NCBI GenBank assembly: GCA_949152435.1
Contig: OX424572.1
Coordinates: 52,889,277 to 52,953,276 of the forward strand
DNA from: Gastracanthus pulcherrimus
Lineage: Eukaryota; Arthropoda; Insecta; Hymenoptera; Pteromalidae
Reading direction: 5' to 3'
Length of the DNA: 64,000 bases
The notes under the pieces were generated by a model. The model ran no database searches. It saw only the letters and a program-made list of their open reading frames with translations, and was not told where the DNA came from. Positions 23,701-33,777 of the stretch are shown piece by piece. Both the position numbers and the translations under genes were made by a program. Every line of letters begins with the position of its first letter. Positions within the stretch are counted from its first letter, which is position 1.

Positions 23701-24702
23701 GTCGGACAAATGTTGGTCGAATGTCAGTTAAGTATTCGTCAAATATCGTTCATGTGTAGGTCAAGTATCGATCAAATGTCGGTGAAATGTCTTACAAGTG
23801 TCGGGTAAGGTCGGTATAATGTCGGTCAAGTGTCAGTTAAGTGCGGTCCAGTGTCGGTAAGGGCGGTCCACTGTCGGTCAATTGTCGGTCAAATGTTGGT
23901 TAAGTCTCGGTCAAATATCCGTCAAGTGTTGGTTAAATGACTTTAAAATATCGGTAAAGTCTCGGTCAAATATCGGTCAAGTGTCGGACAAATGTCGGTT
24001 AAGTGTTGGTCAAGTGTCGGACAAAGGTCGATCCAGTGTCGGTCAAATGTCGGTCATGTGTCGGTCAAGTGCAGACAAGTATCGATCAAGTGTCGGACAA
24101 ATGTTGGTCGAATGTCAGTTAAGTATTCGTCAAATATCGTTCATGTGTAGGTCAAGTATCGATCAAATGTCGGTGAAATGTTTGACAAGTGTCGGTTAAG
24201 GTCGGTATAATGTCGGTCAAGTGTCAGTTAAGTGCGGTCCAGTGTCGGTAAGGGCGGTCCACTGTCGGTCAATTGTAGGTCAAGTATCGGTCAAATGTCG
24301 GTCAAGTGCCTGTCGAATGTCGGTCAAGTCTCCGTCAAATATCTGTCAATTATCGGTCAAGTCTCGGTCAAATATGGGTCAAGTGTTGGTCAAGTGTTGG
24401 TCAAATATTGGTCAAATGTCAAATGTCGGTTAAGTTACGGTCAAATGTCGGTCAAGTGCGGTTCAGTGTACGTTAAGTGTCGGTCAAATGTCAGTCATGT
24501 ACAGAACAAGTGTCGGTCAAGTGTCCGTTAAAGTGTCGGTCAAATTTCAATGAAATGTCGGTCAAATGTCGGTTAACTGTCGGTTAACTGTCGGTAAAGT
24601 GTCGGTCAAGTGGGGTCCAGTGTCGGTCAAGTGGCCTACTGTCGGTCAAGTGCGGTCGAGTGTCGGTCAAATGTCGGTCAATTGTCGGTTAAGTGTCAGA
24701 TA
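20795..24702. repeat. 11-bp minisatellite (TGTCGGTCAAG)n with higher-order repeats
   Basis: About 3.9 kb of imperfect TGTCGGTCAAG units. Blocks of 959 bp are repeated nearly exactly: about 20842-21800 against 21801-22759. The variant TAAATGACTTTAAAATAT recurs at 21701, 22660, 23062, 23543 (with one change) and 23934, showing further segmental duplications of about 959, 402, 481 and 391 bp. Since 11 is not a multiple of three and the unit has no plus-strand stop in any phase, all three plus frames can stay open and spell the same 11-residue repeat (CRSSVGQVSVK). The many plus-strand open frames here follow from this and are not called as genes. Confidence 0.97.
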
Positions 24703-24719
24703 AATTTGATTCTGTGATG

Positions 24720-25080
24720 CAAATCGCACTGCTTTATCGCGTGTTTCTATTCTTTTTTAAATTATACACCTAGCTTCTCGGAGCTCTGCTATGACAGAGT
24801 GGATCTCGTTAACGTGACCCGAATTTCAGGCCTTTTGTTCAGCCAAGAGTAATCGGAGGAGATCTGCGAGTTCATTTGGATCGTCCCAGTATGCATAATC
24901 CATCCTTGTATCTCTTCTAGCTATTTCGAATCAAGGTAGTGATCCACCTTCTGTTCCAGAAAATAGTGCGATAATATCAGCAAATTTCTTGCTGTTGTGA
25001 GTACGAATGGATCTCTTCGATACTTTTTCTTGTGAACATTCGTTATTTCGAGAATCTTGCGATAGTCTTGCAAATCATTT
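24720..25080 (-). pseudogene. Broken coding remnant with YWDDPNELADLLRLL block
   Basis: Reading the minus strand from about 25080 gives one continuous frame: FADIIALFSGTEGGSLP, stop, FEIARRDTRMDYAYWDDPNE, LADLLRLLLAEQKA, stop, NSGHVNEIHSVIAELREARC, stop. Three single stop codons interrupt an otherwise protein-like translation. The WDDPNEL...NEI..VI.ELRE pattern looks like a repeat-associated protein seen in many arthropod genomes, but I cannot name its family with confidence. The frame runs straight into the minisatellite at 24702. Confidence 0.55.
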
Positions 25081-25123
25081 TAATTTCAACACTTATCAAA
25101 GTGTTGAAATTAAAATGATTTTT
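25074..25123. repeat. Near-perfect 50-bp hairpin
   Basis: AAATCATTTTAATTTCAACACT pairs with AGTGTTGAAATTAAAATGATTT across a 6-bp loop. Confidence 0.9.
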
Positions 25124-25249
25124 TGCAAAGAGCAACTCCAACAATTCGAAAGTTTTCGGATATCGCACTTCTTTCACTTTCAGGTGAGTATTTTCAAAAT
25201 ATATCGATGAGTCACCAATCATATAACTAGCAACTTCTTTACGTACCCC

Positions 25250-25790
25250 ATAAATTTTATCTAGATTCTCCGTGTGATTGCTGAATTCGAATTGAATGTT
25301 CGTTAAACCCCCATCTGGTTACTATTCGTCCCTAACCTTAAAAATACTTCAAATCGTTGAAATAACACTTTTCTACGATGAGTAATACAGTTTAACCATC
25401 ACAACTTCATGTTTTCAGGATCGCTGAAACCGATTCTGATATCCGTATAACTTCAAGTAGTCAGAGTTCGTCTCTAACCTTAAAATAGACCCCAAATTGC
25501 TATGATTACAATTTTCTACGTTTAGGAATGAAGTCTAACTTACGTACCTTTATGTTTTCAGGGTCGCTGAATCTAGTATCGACATCCGTTTGAACCCAAG
25601 TAGTCACTAGTCGTCCCTAACCTCAAAAAATATAATAGTCATCAAGTCTGACCACCATATCATTTTTTTGGGATGGTTGAGTCCAATTCCGATATCCGTA
25701 TAACATTAACTGGTCAGTATTTGTCCCTAACCTAAAAATACCCCAATATCGCTTAAATAGTCTATTACAGCTAAAGAAATTAAACTCGCC
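25250..25790. repeat. Degenerate satellite, period about 110-143 bp
   Basis: CGTCCCTAACCT-like blocks recur at about 25326, 25468, 25611 and 25721, each preceded by ATATCCGTATAA/CATCCGTTTGAA-like sequence and by CAGGATCGCTGAA/CAGGGTCGCTGAA. Four diverged copies. Confidence 0.65.
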
Positions 25791-25793
25791 AAT

Positions 25794-26887
25794 AAGTTCT
25801 CTACATTTAACAGGGTTGAGACTGCCATTATGTTAAGTACATAATGCCCGCATTACTTTTCTTTACTTTTATTTTTTATTATTATTTTTTTCTATAGTAT
25901 CAGTTAGTAGTCTACAGTCATTATTAGACGTTTATCACCCTATGTTACTAAAAACGCATGCGCACTCTGAATGGTAGGTACTTGTGGAGCTTCCGAATAT
26001 CTCTTCTTAAAATGACGCTGAATCTTATTATGATCTTTCTTGCTATAATAGTGAATCTTGAGATTCTATAATTTTTTTTTCGTCTAGTTGAATAAAGCTG
26101 TTGAATCCAGTATGGCTTCATTTGGATTGGCTTGAAGACTTGCGCGCGTCGCTTCTCTTTTAAACATAACTCCGATCCCATCACATGCCCCCTTACCGTG
26201 AGCAGTTGCATAGCAATGCCATTCGGCTTCGATACCAAAGTCATGTTTATGGTTTACAATGTTGCACATTTGGTATCTATTTTTATAGTGCTGTTTGGCA
26301 CCATCGCTCGCATAAATAATTCTCTCAATTTTCGGGAACAACTTTTTTATTTCAGGAATCAGAATTTCTTGCATAACACGGCTGCAGTATCATGAGTTGT
26401 GCTATCTGATAACAGTACATGACTACAGCACATTATTTCTTTGTCATTTCTGTAATAAAAGACGACTGGGTGAACGGTTGCTTGATTGTTATTATAATTA
26501 AATTGTTGCGCGGCATTTTGCACAACATACGAAAACTTTTCGGAAAAGTTCGTGTGAACAAGTACTTCATGACGCTGTAGATTAGTCTTCAGATCTGATA
26601 AATAGTTTGGTTAGTTTTTAGAAATGAAATGATTATAGCGAGAAAGATCATAATAAGATTCAGCGTCATCTTAAGAAGAGATATTCGGAAGCTCCACAAG
26701 TACCTACCATTCAGAGTGTGCATGCGTTTTTAGTAACATAGGGTGATAAACGTCTAATAATGACTGTAGACTACTAACTGATACTATAGAAAAAAATAAT
26801 AATAAAAAATAAAAGAAAAGAAAAGTAATGCGGGCATTATGTACTTAACATAATGGCAGTCTCAACCCTGTTAAATGTAGAGAACTT
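25794..26887 (-). mobile_element. Long-terminal-inverted-repeat DNA transposon, internally deleted
   Basis: About 250-bp terminal inverted repeats (about 25794-26045 and 26638-26887) begin AAGTTCTCTACATTTAACAG and match almost perfectly, including GGTTGAGACTGCC, CATAATGCCCGCATTAC and CATTCAGAGTG-type blocks in opposite orientation. They enclose a transposase-like fragment. Target-site duplication not determined, so superfamily is left open. Confidence 0.8.
26084..26610 (-). pseudogene. Transposase-like fragment of the long-TIR element
   Basis: The minus strand reads LKTNLQRHEVLVHTNFSEKF, YVVQNAAQQFNYNNNQATVH, PVVFYY and LLSDSTTHDTAAV at about 26600-26385. After a frameshift it continues in an open frame (26374-26084) with IIYASDGAKQHYKNRYQMCN, FGIEAEWHCYATAHGKGACD and GIGVMFKREATRASL. 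This order (FAENYS-like block, QATIHP-like block, SDGA..YKN, AEWH..ATSHGKG.CDG) is a protein type I know from many insect genomes as a repeat-encoded, transposase-like sequence. Acidic residues in SDGA and in CDG could be catalytic, but that is inference. The fragment is 5' truncated and lacks the rest of the protein. Confidence 0.6.
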
Positions 26888-26966
26888 TGCAGTATATTTT
26901 ATATTGAGCTTCCGAGTAGTTAACGACGGCACCAACTTAGAGTCATATAGAAGATATAACTGTGGG

Positions 26967-27055
26967 TTCCTAATATTATATTGGCTTGATTGAAAAAAAT
27001 ATCAGTTATCTTACCTGCAAGAAAAATGAATTACCATATGTAAACTACACGTAAC
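26967..27055 (+). repeat. Dispersed repeat, copy of 36903-36990
   Basis: Shares TAATATTATATTGGCTTG, ATCAGTTA.CTTACCT and GAATT.CCATATG with 36903-36990 in the same orientation. Confidence 0.55.
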
Positions 27056-27554
27056 TTAAAAAAAAAAAGAAAAGTGTTATATTAAGCAATAATTTGTCAA
27101 ACTGTAATTAATCCTTAGATAAAGTTAAGCGTCAACAATATTTGAAGTTAACTCTTCAAATAATTAAAGCAGTTAAATTTCTCACACATTTTATACTTTT
27201 AACAGTTTCACACTTTTTAATTACACAATTATTTTCTTATGCACATATCACTGTGTATTATTCAATTCAGTTTTTATTATTAGAATCACTACCGTGTTCT
27301 TAATAACAAAAATCATAACAAACCGACATTATATGTATAATCTCACTTCATCATGGACCTACATATAACATGAGTTTTTATCCGTTTGCACTTCGACTTT
27401 CGATACTCTCCGAAACCCCTAAAAGTAATGATTGTTTTTACATATTTTTTCAATTCATTTTATTGCAAAAAAAAGCCAAAAACGGTAGTCACCGCCGAAG
27501 TTTTAAACTAATTTTCGCTTCAACCTCAATAAAGCTTCAGCTGTATAGAAGCTG

Positions 27555-27631
27555 CCTCTCTCTCCCTCTCTCTCTGTCTCTCACTCTCTCTCACTCTCTC
27601 TCACTCTCTCTCACTCTCTCTTCCTCTCTCT

Positions 27632-27664
<33 letters not shown>
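27555..27664. repeat. (CT)n polypyrimidine tract
   Basis: CTCTCTCTC repeats with occasional A or G interruptions. The open frame 27370-27816 runs through it and is not considered coding. Confidence 0.95.
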
Positions 27665-27668
<4 letters not shown>

Positions 27669-27744
27669 ACACTGTCAAAGAGAGCGAGAGCAGAACAGAG
27701 CAGCAGACGAAAGGAGTTTTTTTAAAACAACGCCGAAGAAAGCG

Positions 27745-28345
27745 AGAGCCTCTATAAATCAAAGAAAGTGGCTGTCGAAGGGTTACAAACCAACTTTTCT
27801 TGCTTTCCTGAGATAAAAGAAACTTTCACAATCAATTTTAGGACTCTAGCTCTTATAGTTTATGAGCTGTGACATTTGGTTACGTGTAGGCCAATACATA
27901 GAATTTTGAAAAAACTAATATTGTAAGATGAAAGTGATTTCCAGAGTTTTAAGTGAATACGCTTGAGTATAAAATGATATTTTAGAGTGAAACATACAAT
28001 TAATAACAATTATTACAATGAATAATGCAACCTGATATACTATAGCTATAGTAATATGTCATTGTAAGCCTCTATACTCTAAATTGAAGAAAGAGCCTGC
28101 CGAAGGCTTAGAAACAAACTTTTTCTTCTTTTCCTAAGATAAATGAAACTTTCACAACAAATTTTAGGACTCTACCTGTTTTAGTTTTTGAACTGTGAGA
28201 TTAGGGTATGAAGAGGCCTATACTCTGCATTTGGAGAAAACACATATTGCAGGTGATTGCTAGAGTTTTACATGAGTAGGCTCAGGTATGATATGTCTTA
28301 TTTGAGTAAAATATACAATTTAATGGAATTATTTGTAACAATCAA
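27745..28345 (-). repeat. Dispersed tandem repeat B, inverted copy
   Basis: Reverse complement of the family at 18885-19560: CTATGGTAATATG-like and AATATGTCATTGTAAGCC blocks, GAAACTTTCACAA, and GAGTATAAAATGATATTTTA. Two units are visible, ending next to the copia LTR. Confidence 0.7.
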
Positions 28346-28358
28346 ATTTGGAGCCAAC

Positions 28359-28364
28359 TGTTGG

Positions 28365-28398
<34 letters not shown>

Positions 28399-28595
28399 GT
28401 TAGGTTGGTTGGCACCACTTCCGGATGCCAGTCCTATCTACCGTTCCTTTTTGCCCTCTCCTCATCCCCGTGAGTCCCTACTCACAGTACAGTCGTGTAC
28501 CCGTGCCTCTATCAATTTCTTCTCGCAAATTAATAAAGTTACATATACTTCTATATCTGCGCCCTTTATTTTAATTCAACCTTGCGTACTTAACA
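28359..28595 (+). repeat. 5' LTR of the copia element
   Basis: It starts TGTTGGCTATATAT and ends CTTAACA, directly before a copia-type primer-binding site. It contains an (AT)n run near its start, a TGTTAGG word at 28398 and an AATAAA polyadenylation signal near 28530. No matching 3' LTR was found. Confidence 0.65.
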
Positions 28596-28598
28596 TCA

Positions 28599-28612
28599 GG
28601 TTATGGGACAGA
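28599..28612 (+). other. Primer-binding site of the copia element
   Basis: GGTTATGGGACAG, three bases after the LTR end, resembles the copia primer-binding site, which pairs with an internal part of the initiator methionine tRNA rather than its 3' end. Confidence 0.6.
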
Positions 28613-29751
28613 ACCGACGTCAGGCTGAATCGCAATTACAAAGGCCGTCCTTTCGGAGCAGCAGATATTCGAGTAACACAATTGTACAGAAAATGGCGAG
28701 GCGTAACTATCAAGGCAACTATATTCCAGTTGAGCGTCTCACAAGCCGAGTGAATTATCATTCGTGGTCGATCGCAATGCAAGCGTACCTTGAATTAGAC
28801 GATTTGTAGGATACGATAAAGGCACCGAATGGCGGAGCGCTTACTACCAATGCTAAAATGATTAGTAAAGCGCGATCTAAGTTGATACTGACCATTGATC
28901 CACTAGTATACGTCCATATTACGAAAGCAACCACCGCTATGAGTGCTTGGGATAACTTTAAGAGCTTCAACGACGACGGTTTGGAAAGAAGAGTTGGCTT
29001 GTCCCGGGAAGTGGCAACAACCTAATTGGGAAATTGTCCTTCTATGGAAGATTATGTAAATAGGATAATTACAGCATCTCATCAATTATCCAGCATCGGC
29101 ATGGCCATATCCGACGAGTGGCTCGGCATGCTCCTACTTAAGGGATTACCTAAAGACTACAAATCGATGATCATGGCGCTGGGAAGCTCACGTAAAAATA
29201 TCACATCTGACCTTGTAAAAACAAAACTCATCCAGGAAGGTCGAACGACCAAGATGAATGACGAGCGCGATACGCATAAATTCCTAACTTACCAGCGACA
29301 GTTTCACAATCGCTCGCAAGCTTCAAACCAGTACAAGTCTAGACCGCCAGAGGGCAACACGAATAAGAAACCGCGATGTTACAACTGTAATCACTTCGGC
29401 CACTACTCGCGCGACTGCACCGCATCTCAAAAACGTAATGCCAATGCCAATGCTGTAAATACGGATATACAGGAGCACGAGAACGATAATGAAGACGCTG
29501 TGTGCGCTTTTCTATCTCTTACGGCCACGGTAGCCACTCAGAACAACGAATGGATTTTGAACTCGGAAGCTTCAAGGCATATGTGCAAAGATGCCAAGCT
29601 AATGCAAAACTTATACAAATCCAATATCAGTACCGTGACTGCCGCTAATAAGAGTAAAACTACAGTGCAAGTTGAAGGAGACATTATGCTGGTAAACTCC
29701 CAGATGCCCAATGCACGCAAAATAGATCTGAGTGGTTTATGTTTCAGAGCT
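28603..29751 (+). pseudogene. copia gag and protease region
   Basis: One frame with in-frame stops at 28807-28809 and 29023-29025. Gag is recognisable by NYHSWSIAMQAYLELDD and by GMLLLKGLPKDYKSMIMAL. A CCHC zinc knuckle is intact (CYNCNHFGHYSRDC, about 29380-29420). The protease site is degenerate: WILNSEASRHMC stands where copia elements carry Asp-Ser-Gly, so both the catalytic Asp (now Asn) and the Gly (now Glu) are lost. The frame ends at a stop near 29751, where pol continues one frame away. Confidence 0.9.
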
Positions 29752-30864
29752 TAGTGCTAACCTACTGTCCGTAAGCAGTATAACAAAAGCTGGATACACA
29801 GTTACGGTCGTAGGCATAAACTGCCAAGTTTTATCCAAAGATAGAAAGATACTGCTAGAGGGACAGTTGAATCATAATAATATATCTGTATATAAGTATG
29901 TACTTAACCTTAAGAACAGTGACAGAGTTAACATTCAGACTCACAGTGTATCAGTCTTGAAATCAACAGTATGTTGTAGTATCGACATTTGGCACAGGAG
30001 ATTAGGACATCTAAAGCTAGCGTACATAAAGCAGTTACGTGATCATGCATCCACCAATATAGTTTTTTCTGGCGAATCTAGCCTCTTTCCGTGTGACGTA
30101 TATGTCATGGGCAAACCGGTGAAGCAACCCTTCAAGCCTAATTACAAGAGGGCTATCAAGAGTGGCTATCAAGGTACGTGCCTGGAGTGTCGATTAGCAA
30201 AGCCAAGTATTTTTTAACCTTTCTAGATGACCAATCTAGGATGATCTTTGTGTATTTTCTCAAATCCAATGATGAAGTGACCAAAGGCTTTTTGCATTTT
30301 ATCAAGTATGTTAAAACTCAATGTGTACAGAAAATCTAGAATCTGAGATCAGATAATGGCACCGAATATGTGAACAGCCATCTGGCAAAGCAATTGCAAT
30401 TTATGGGCATCAAACGCCAGACATCAGTGGCGTATAACCCCCAGCAGAATGGACGGGCAGAATGATTAAACAGAACGTTGCTCAAAAATGCCAAATGCAT
30501 GCTTATTGAGCCAGGACTGCCACAAAAACTCTGGACTGAAGCCGTAGCAATAGCTGCCTATATATGCAATCGCTCACCCAAGAATTGTCTGGACGGTCTG
30601 ACTCCACAGCATTGCTGGACAGGCACTAAGCCTGATCTGTCTAATCTTAAGGTTTTTAGTTGCAAGGCCTTCGCTCACATACCCGCCCATCTGCGAAGTA
30701 AGGTCGACAGCAAAGCCACTGAATGTATTATGGTCGGATATGCTCAGGACCAGAAGGAGTATCGCCTCTGGAACCCACATGCCCAAAAGGTCTTTACTGC
30801 ACGTGATGTCGTCTTTCGGGAGGGACCTGTAGCAATAAAGCCAGACCGGCCTAATACCGTCTAA
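29732..30864 (+). pseudogene. copia integrase region
   Basis: Readable blocks are VSELSANLLSVSSITKAGYT, the pre-integrase WHRRLGHL motif, FLDDQSRMIFVYFLKSNDEV, LRSDNGTEYVNSHLAKQLQF and NPQQNGRAE. The segment holding the first catalytic Asp of integrase appears deleted around 30190. Stops and frameshifts break it near 30217, 30338 and 30463. The C-terminal part from 30478 is open to 30864 and ends in the usual VKVFSCKAFAHIP-like and ECIMVGYA-like blocks. Confidence 0.88.
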
Positions 30865-30892
30865 TTACTGATAAGTCCACCCAAGGACACCA

Positions 30893-32540
30893 GTGACACA
30901 CCTTCAGACCAATCTGAAATTCAAGCTGAAAATGTGGATCAACGCGGCGCCCTACCTGTGTGCGTCGAGCGTCTGCCAGCTTCAAACTCCATACCCTAAT
31001 GATAACGACTCTCCCGTCAACAGTCCGTACAGCTCAGACGACCAAGAAGAAACTCAAAACCGTAGATCCCAGAGGTCGAAGCGCAAACCGAGACGATTGG
31101 CGACTATGTTACATATACAGCTGTCAGCAGACCACTATCGCGCAATGGTTGAAAACGAAACTTGGGAACTGTGTGCTGTACCAGCTGACTGCAAAGTCAT
31201 CAGCTGCAGATGGGTTTGTAAGAAAAACCTTAATCATGGTGGAATAACTCGTTTTAAGGCCAGATTGATGACTAAAGGCTATAGCCAGATAAAAGGAATC
31301 GACTTTATTGATACCTACTCTCCCGTCGGTCGGTTTATTTCTCTGCATATACTTTTTGTTCACCGTCTAGATGCCAATACCGCCTTTCTGCATGGCACTC
31401 TCAAAGAGCTCGTCTTCATCAAGCAGCCAGAAGGATTTACACAAGAAGGAGGTGAACATAAAGTGTGCAGGCTGATGAAAGCTCTATATGGCCTAAAGCA
31501 GGGCAGACGAGATGGAATGAGGAGCTTTATAAAGAATTTAGAAAAATGAACTTGATACGTTCCAAGTTTGATTCCTGTATATATTATCACTTCAATCAGA
31601 TGAAAATGATAATTATAGCGGTTTTCGTGGACGACTTCTTCATATTTTCAAAGAGCATTGATCTAATACAAATCTACAAGATGCAACTGCAGAGTGTGTT
31701 TTAAATAAAAGACCTCGGCCCTGTAAAGCGATGCCTAGGAATCGACATCATTCACAATCACCAGCAGGGAGCAGTCTGACCAGCTATGAGCAAGATATTC
31801 TGAAAAGATTTGGCATGGAAGAATGCAAGGAGATTTCCATCCCTGTGGAAATTGCTTCCACTTTGACATCTCAAGGCTTCCAAAAGGAGACGGATATAAA
31901 GATTGAAGAAGATTCCGCACCAAAGATTCACGTCCCGACTTGTCCCATGCTGTAAGCAGCGTAAGACGCTTCAACAGCTGTTACAATACTACACATTGGG
32001 AGGCTGTAAAACGCATACTCAGGTGTTTACAAAAAACAAAGAATTTTTGTCTCCAATATCCTAGAGATAAAAACAACCGTCTAGTTGGATACTGTGACGC
32101 AAGTTGTGCGTCAGATCCACATGACTCCAGATCTGTATCTGGATATGTTTTCCTTATACAAGGGGGAGTAATTAGTTGGGACACGAGGAAGCAACAAGCG
32201 ACAGCATTGTAAGTACGGAGGCTTAATACGTATCTCTTACAGCTGCTGGGCAAGAAGCAATCTAGTTGGAGAACTTCACAGTAGAGCTTGAAATACAGCC
32301 CCGCAGACATAGTTTTATCTACTGCGATAATAAAAAATCAATCGATTTATGCAAGAATGCCAGATTCAGCTCCCACACTAATCACATCAACACGCGACAC
32401 CATTTTTTGAAAGAAAACATCGACAAGGGATAACTTGAAGTTGAATGTGTACCATCGGAGAAGATCCACTTACCAAATCAACGCCCAGCTCAAGGTTGTA
32501 AAAATTTGTGGAAGAAGTAGGACTCAAGGATATATAGTAT
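30893..32540 (+). pseudogene. copia reverse transcriptase and RNase H region
   Basis: Reverse transcriptase blocks are CRWVCKKNLNHGGITRFKAR, LMTKGYSQIKGIDFIDTYSP, LDANTAFLHGTL, KALYGLKQ and FVDDFFIF (the catalytic Asp-Asp pair is kept). RNase H blocks are YCDASCASD and GGVISWDTRKQQATAL. The end reads SSHTNHINTRHHFLKENID and FVEEVGLKDI, then TAG. Several frameshifts (near 31500, 31705, 31955, 32212) and stops show it is dead. Confidence 0.9.
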
Positions 32541-32620
32541 TGTGTGTGTGTGTGTGCGTGCGTACGTGCGTGTGTGCGTGCGTGCGTGCGTGCGTGTGTG
32601 AGTGCGTGCGTGCGTGCGTG

Positions 32621-32712
<92 letters not shown>

Positions 32713-32792
32713 CACAATACTATATATCCTTGAGTCCTACTTCTTCCACAAATTTCTACAACCTTGAGCTGGGCGTTGATTTGGTAAGCGAA
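32465..32792. repeat. Palindrome: inverted copy of copia pol 3' end around a (TG)n tract
   Basis: The last about 75 bp of pol (from CCAAATCAACGCCCAGCTC to GGATATATAGTATTGTGT) reappears inverted at about 32713-32788, with one mismatch seen. Between the arms lies a (TG)n/(CGTG)n microsatellite of about 170 bp. The inverted copy stops abruptly at GGTAAG. Confidence 0.95.
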
Positions 32793-32794
32793 TG

Positions 32795-32857
32795 AGTGTT
32801 GGTGGAACACTTTTAAGTGTATTCTTTCAAAATGTTTCATATACATTGTACAAAAAA

Positions 32858-32911
<54 letters not shown>

Positions 32912-33057
32912 ACATTGTATATGAAACATTTTGAAAGAATACACTTAAAAGTATTCCACCAACACTCATTCATATATATATATATTTTTTTTGTACATTG
33001 TATATGAAACATTTTGAAAGAATACACTTAAAAGTGTTCCACCAACGCGCATTCCAT
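32795..33057. repeat. Three alternating copies of a 65-bp sequence separated by (AT)n
   Basis: AGTGTTGGTGGAACACTTTT...TTGTAC (32797-32855) is followed by (AT)n, its reverse complement (about 32908-32970), another (AT)n, and a second reverse-complement copy (about 32992-33050). The last copy continues into repeat A. Confidence 0.93.
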
Positions 33058-33285
33058 GCATAAAAATAAGAGAGATTTTAATTTTCTTCGAAACAAAAAT
33101 TCGAAAAATAGTGGTTTATATAGTAGTGCGTAGTTCTGGGTGAGGGTAAAGTGATCTGAAAAGCTACGTGCGTATTGAGTCAAACAATCTGATCCGATAC
33201 GAGCTCGCAGCTAGCGATCGTCCGAAGATTGGGTATGCTGGTCTATGCTGCTGACCTATATAGGTGGCACAGTACCCGCAGTACT
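32990..33285 (-). repeat. Dispersed repeat A, inverted copy
   Basis: Reverse complement of 18045-18400 at high identity; see that entry for landmarks. Confidence 0.8.
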
Positions 33286-33729
33286 TTCTACAATTAGAGT
33301 AATTACGATACCTATAGTGGTGTTTACTTAATTTCATTAGGATTTCGATAAAACTTCGATCATCATTGGTATATAGAGATATTGACGAATCATAAGTCAA
33401 AATTTCATAACACAATCTTTATGTATAAATGGAAATAAAGATTTGCTGATTAATTAGTTGATTAGTTGTTAATTTAGTTGTTAGTTATTTAATGAACATA
33501 GACATAACTTTTTTAACATTTTAACGCTGGTACGGGTCGTAAATTAACGAAAAGTTTATTGAATATTGTTATTAATATATTTGCCATAGCCAATAAATAA
33601 AATTTTCTCAAAAAGTTTTATCAAGCGATATTGCTTACTTAAAAAAGAAGCTTTGTGATAGTAAAAAAGTTTTACTACAAACATGCTAGAAACATATTTT
33701 GAGATATAAGGAATCAAAATACACCTTAT

Positions 33730-33745
33730 GGGTGTGTGTGTGTGA

Positions 33746-33777
<32 letters not shown>

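Larger units (their letters stand above)
28359..32540 (+). mobile_element. Ty1/copia LTR retrotransposon, degenerate, 3' LTR missing
   Basis: LTR, primer-binding site, gag and pol in the copia order (protease, integrase, reverse transcriptase, RNase H). pol ends at a TAG at about 32537 within the reading FVEEVGLKDI. Beyond it the sequence folds back on itself around a TG microsatellite instead of continuing to a 3' LTR. The element lies between repeats B and A of this window. Confidence 0.9.

Noticed and set aside
20754..24531. Many plus-strand open frames of 60-150 residues (CRSSVGQ repeats)
   Set aside because: They follow from the 11-bp repeat being free of stops in all three phases; no start context, splice sites or non-repeat domains.
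20795..24702. CRISPR-like array
   Set aside because: Units are contiguous 11-mers without unique spacers, and the genome is eukaryotic.
28959..32540. An intact retrotransposon or retrovirus
   Set aside because: Multiple stops and frameshifts, loss of protease active-site residues, a deleted integrase segment, no envelope gene and no 3' LTR.
32435..33007. Long open frames over (TG)n and (AT)n
   Set aside because: Microsatellite artefacts; the only real coding sequence here is the end of copia pol.
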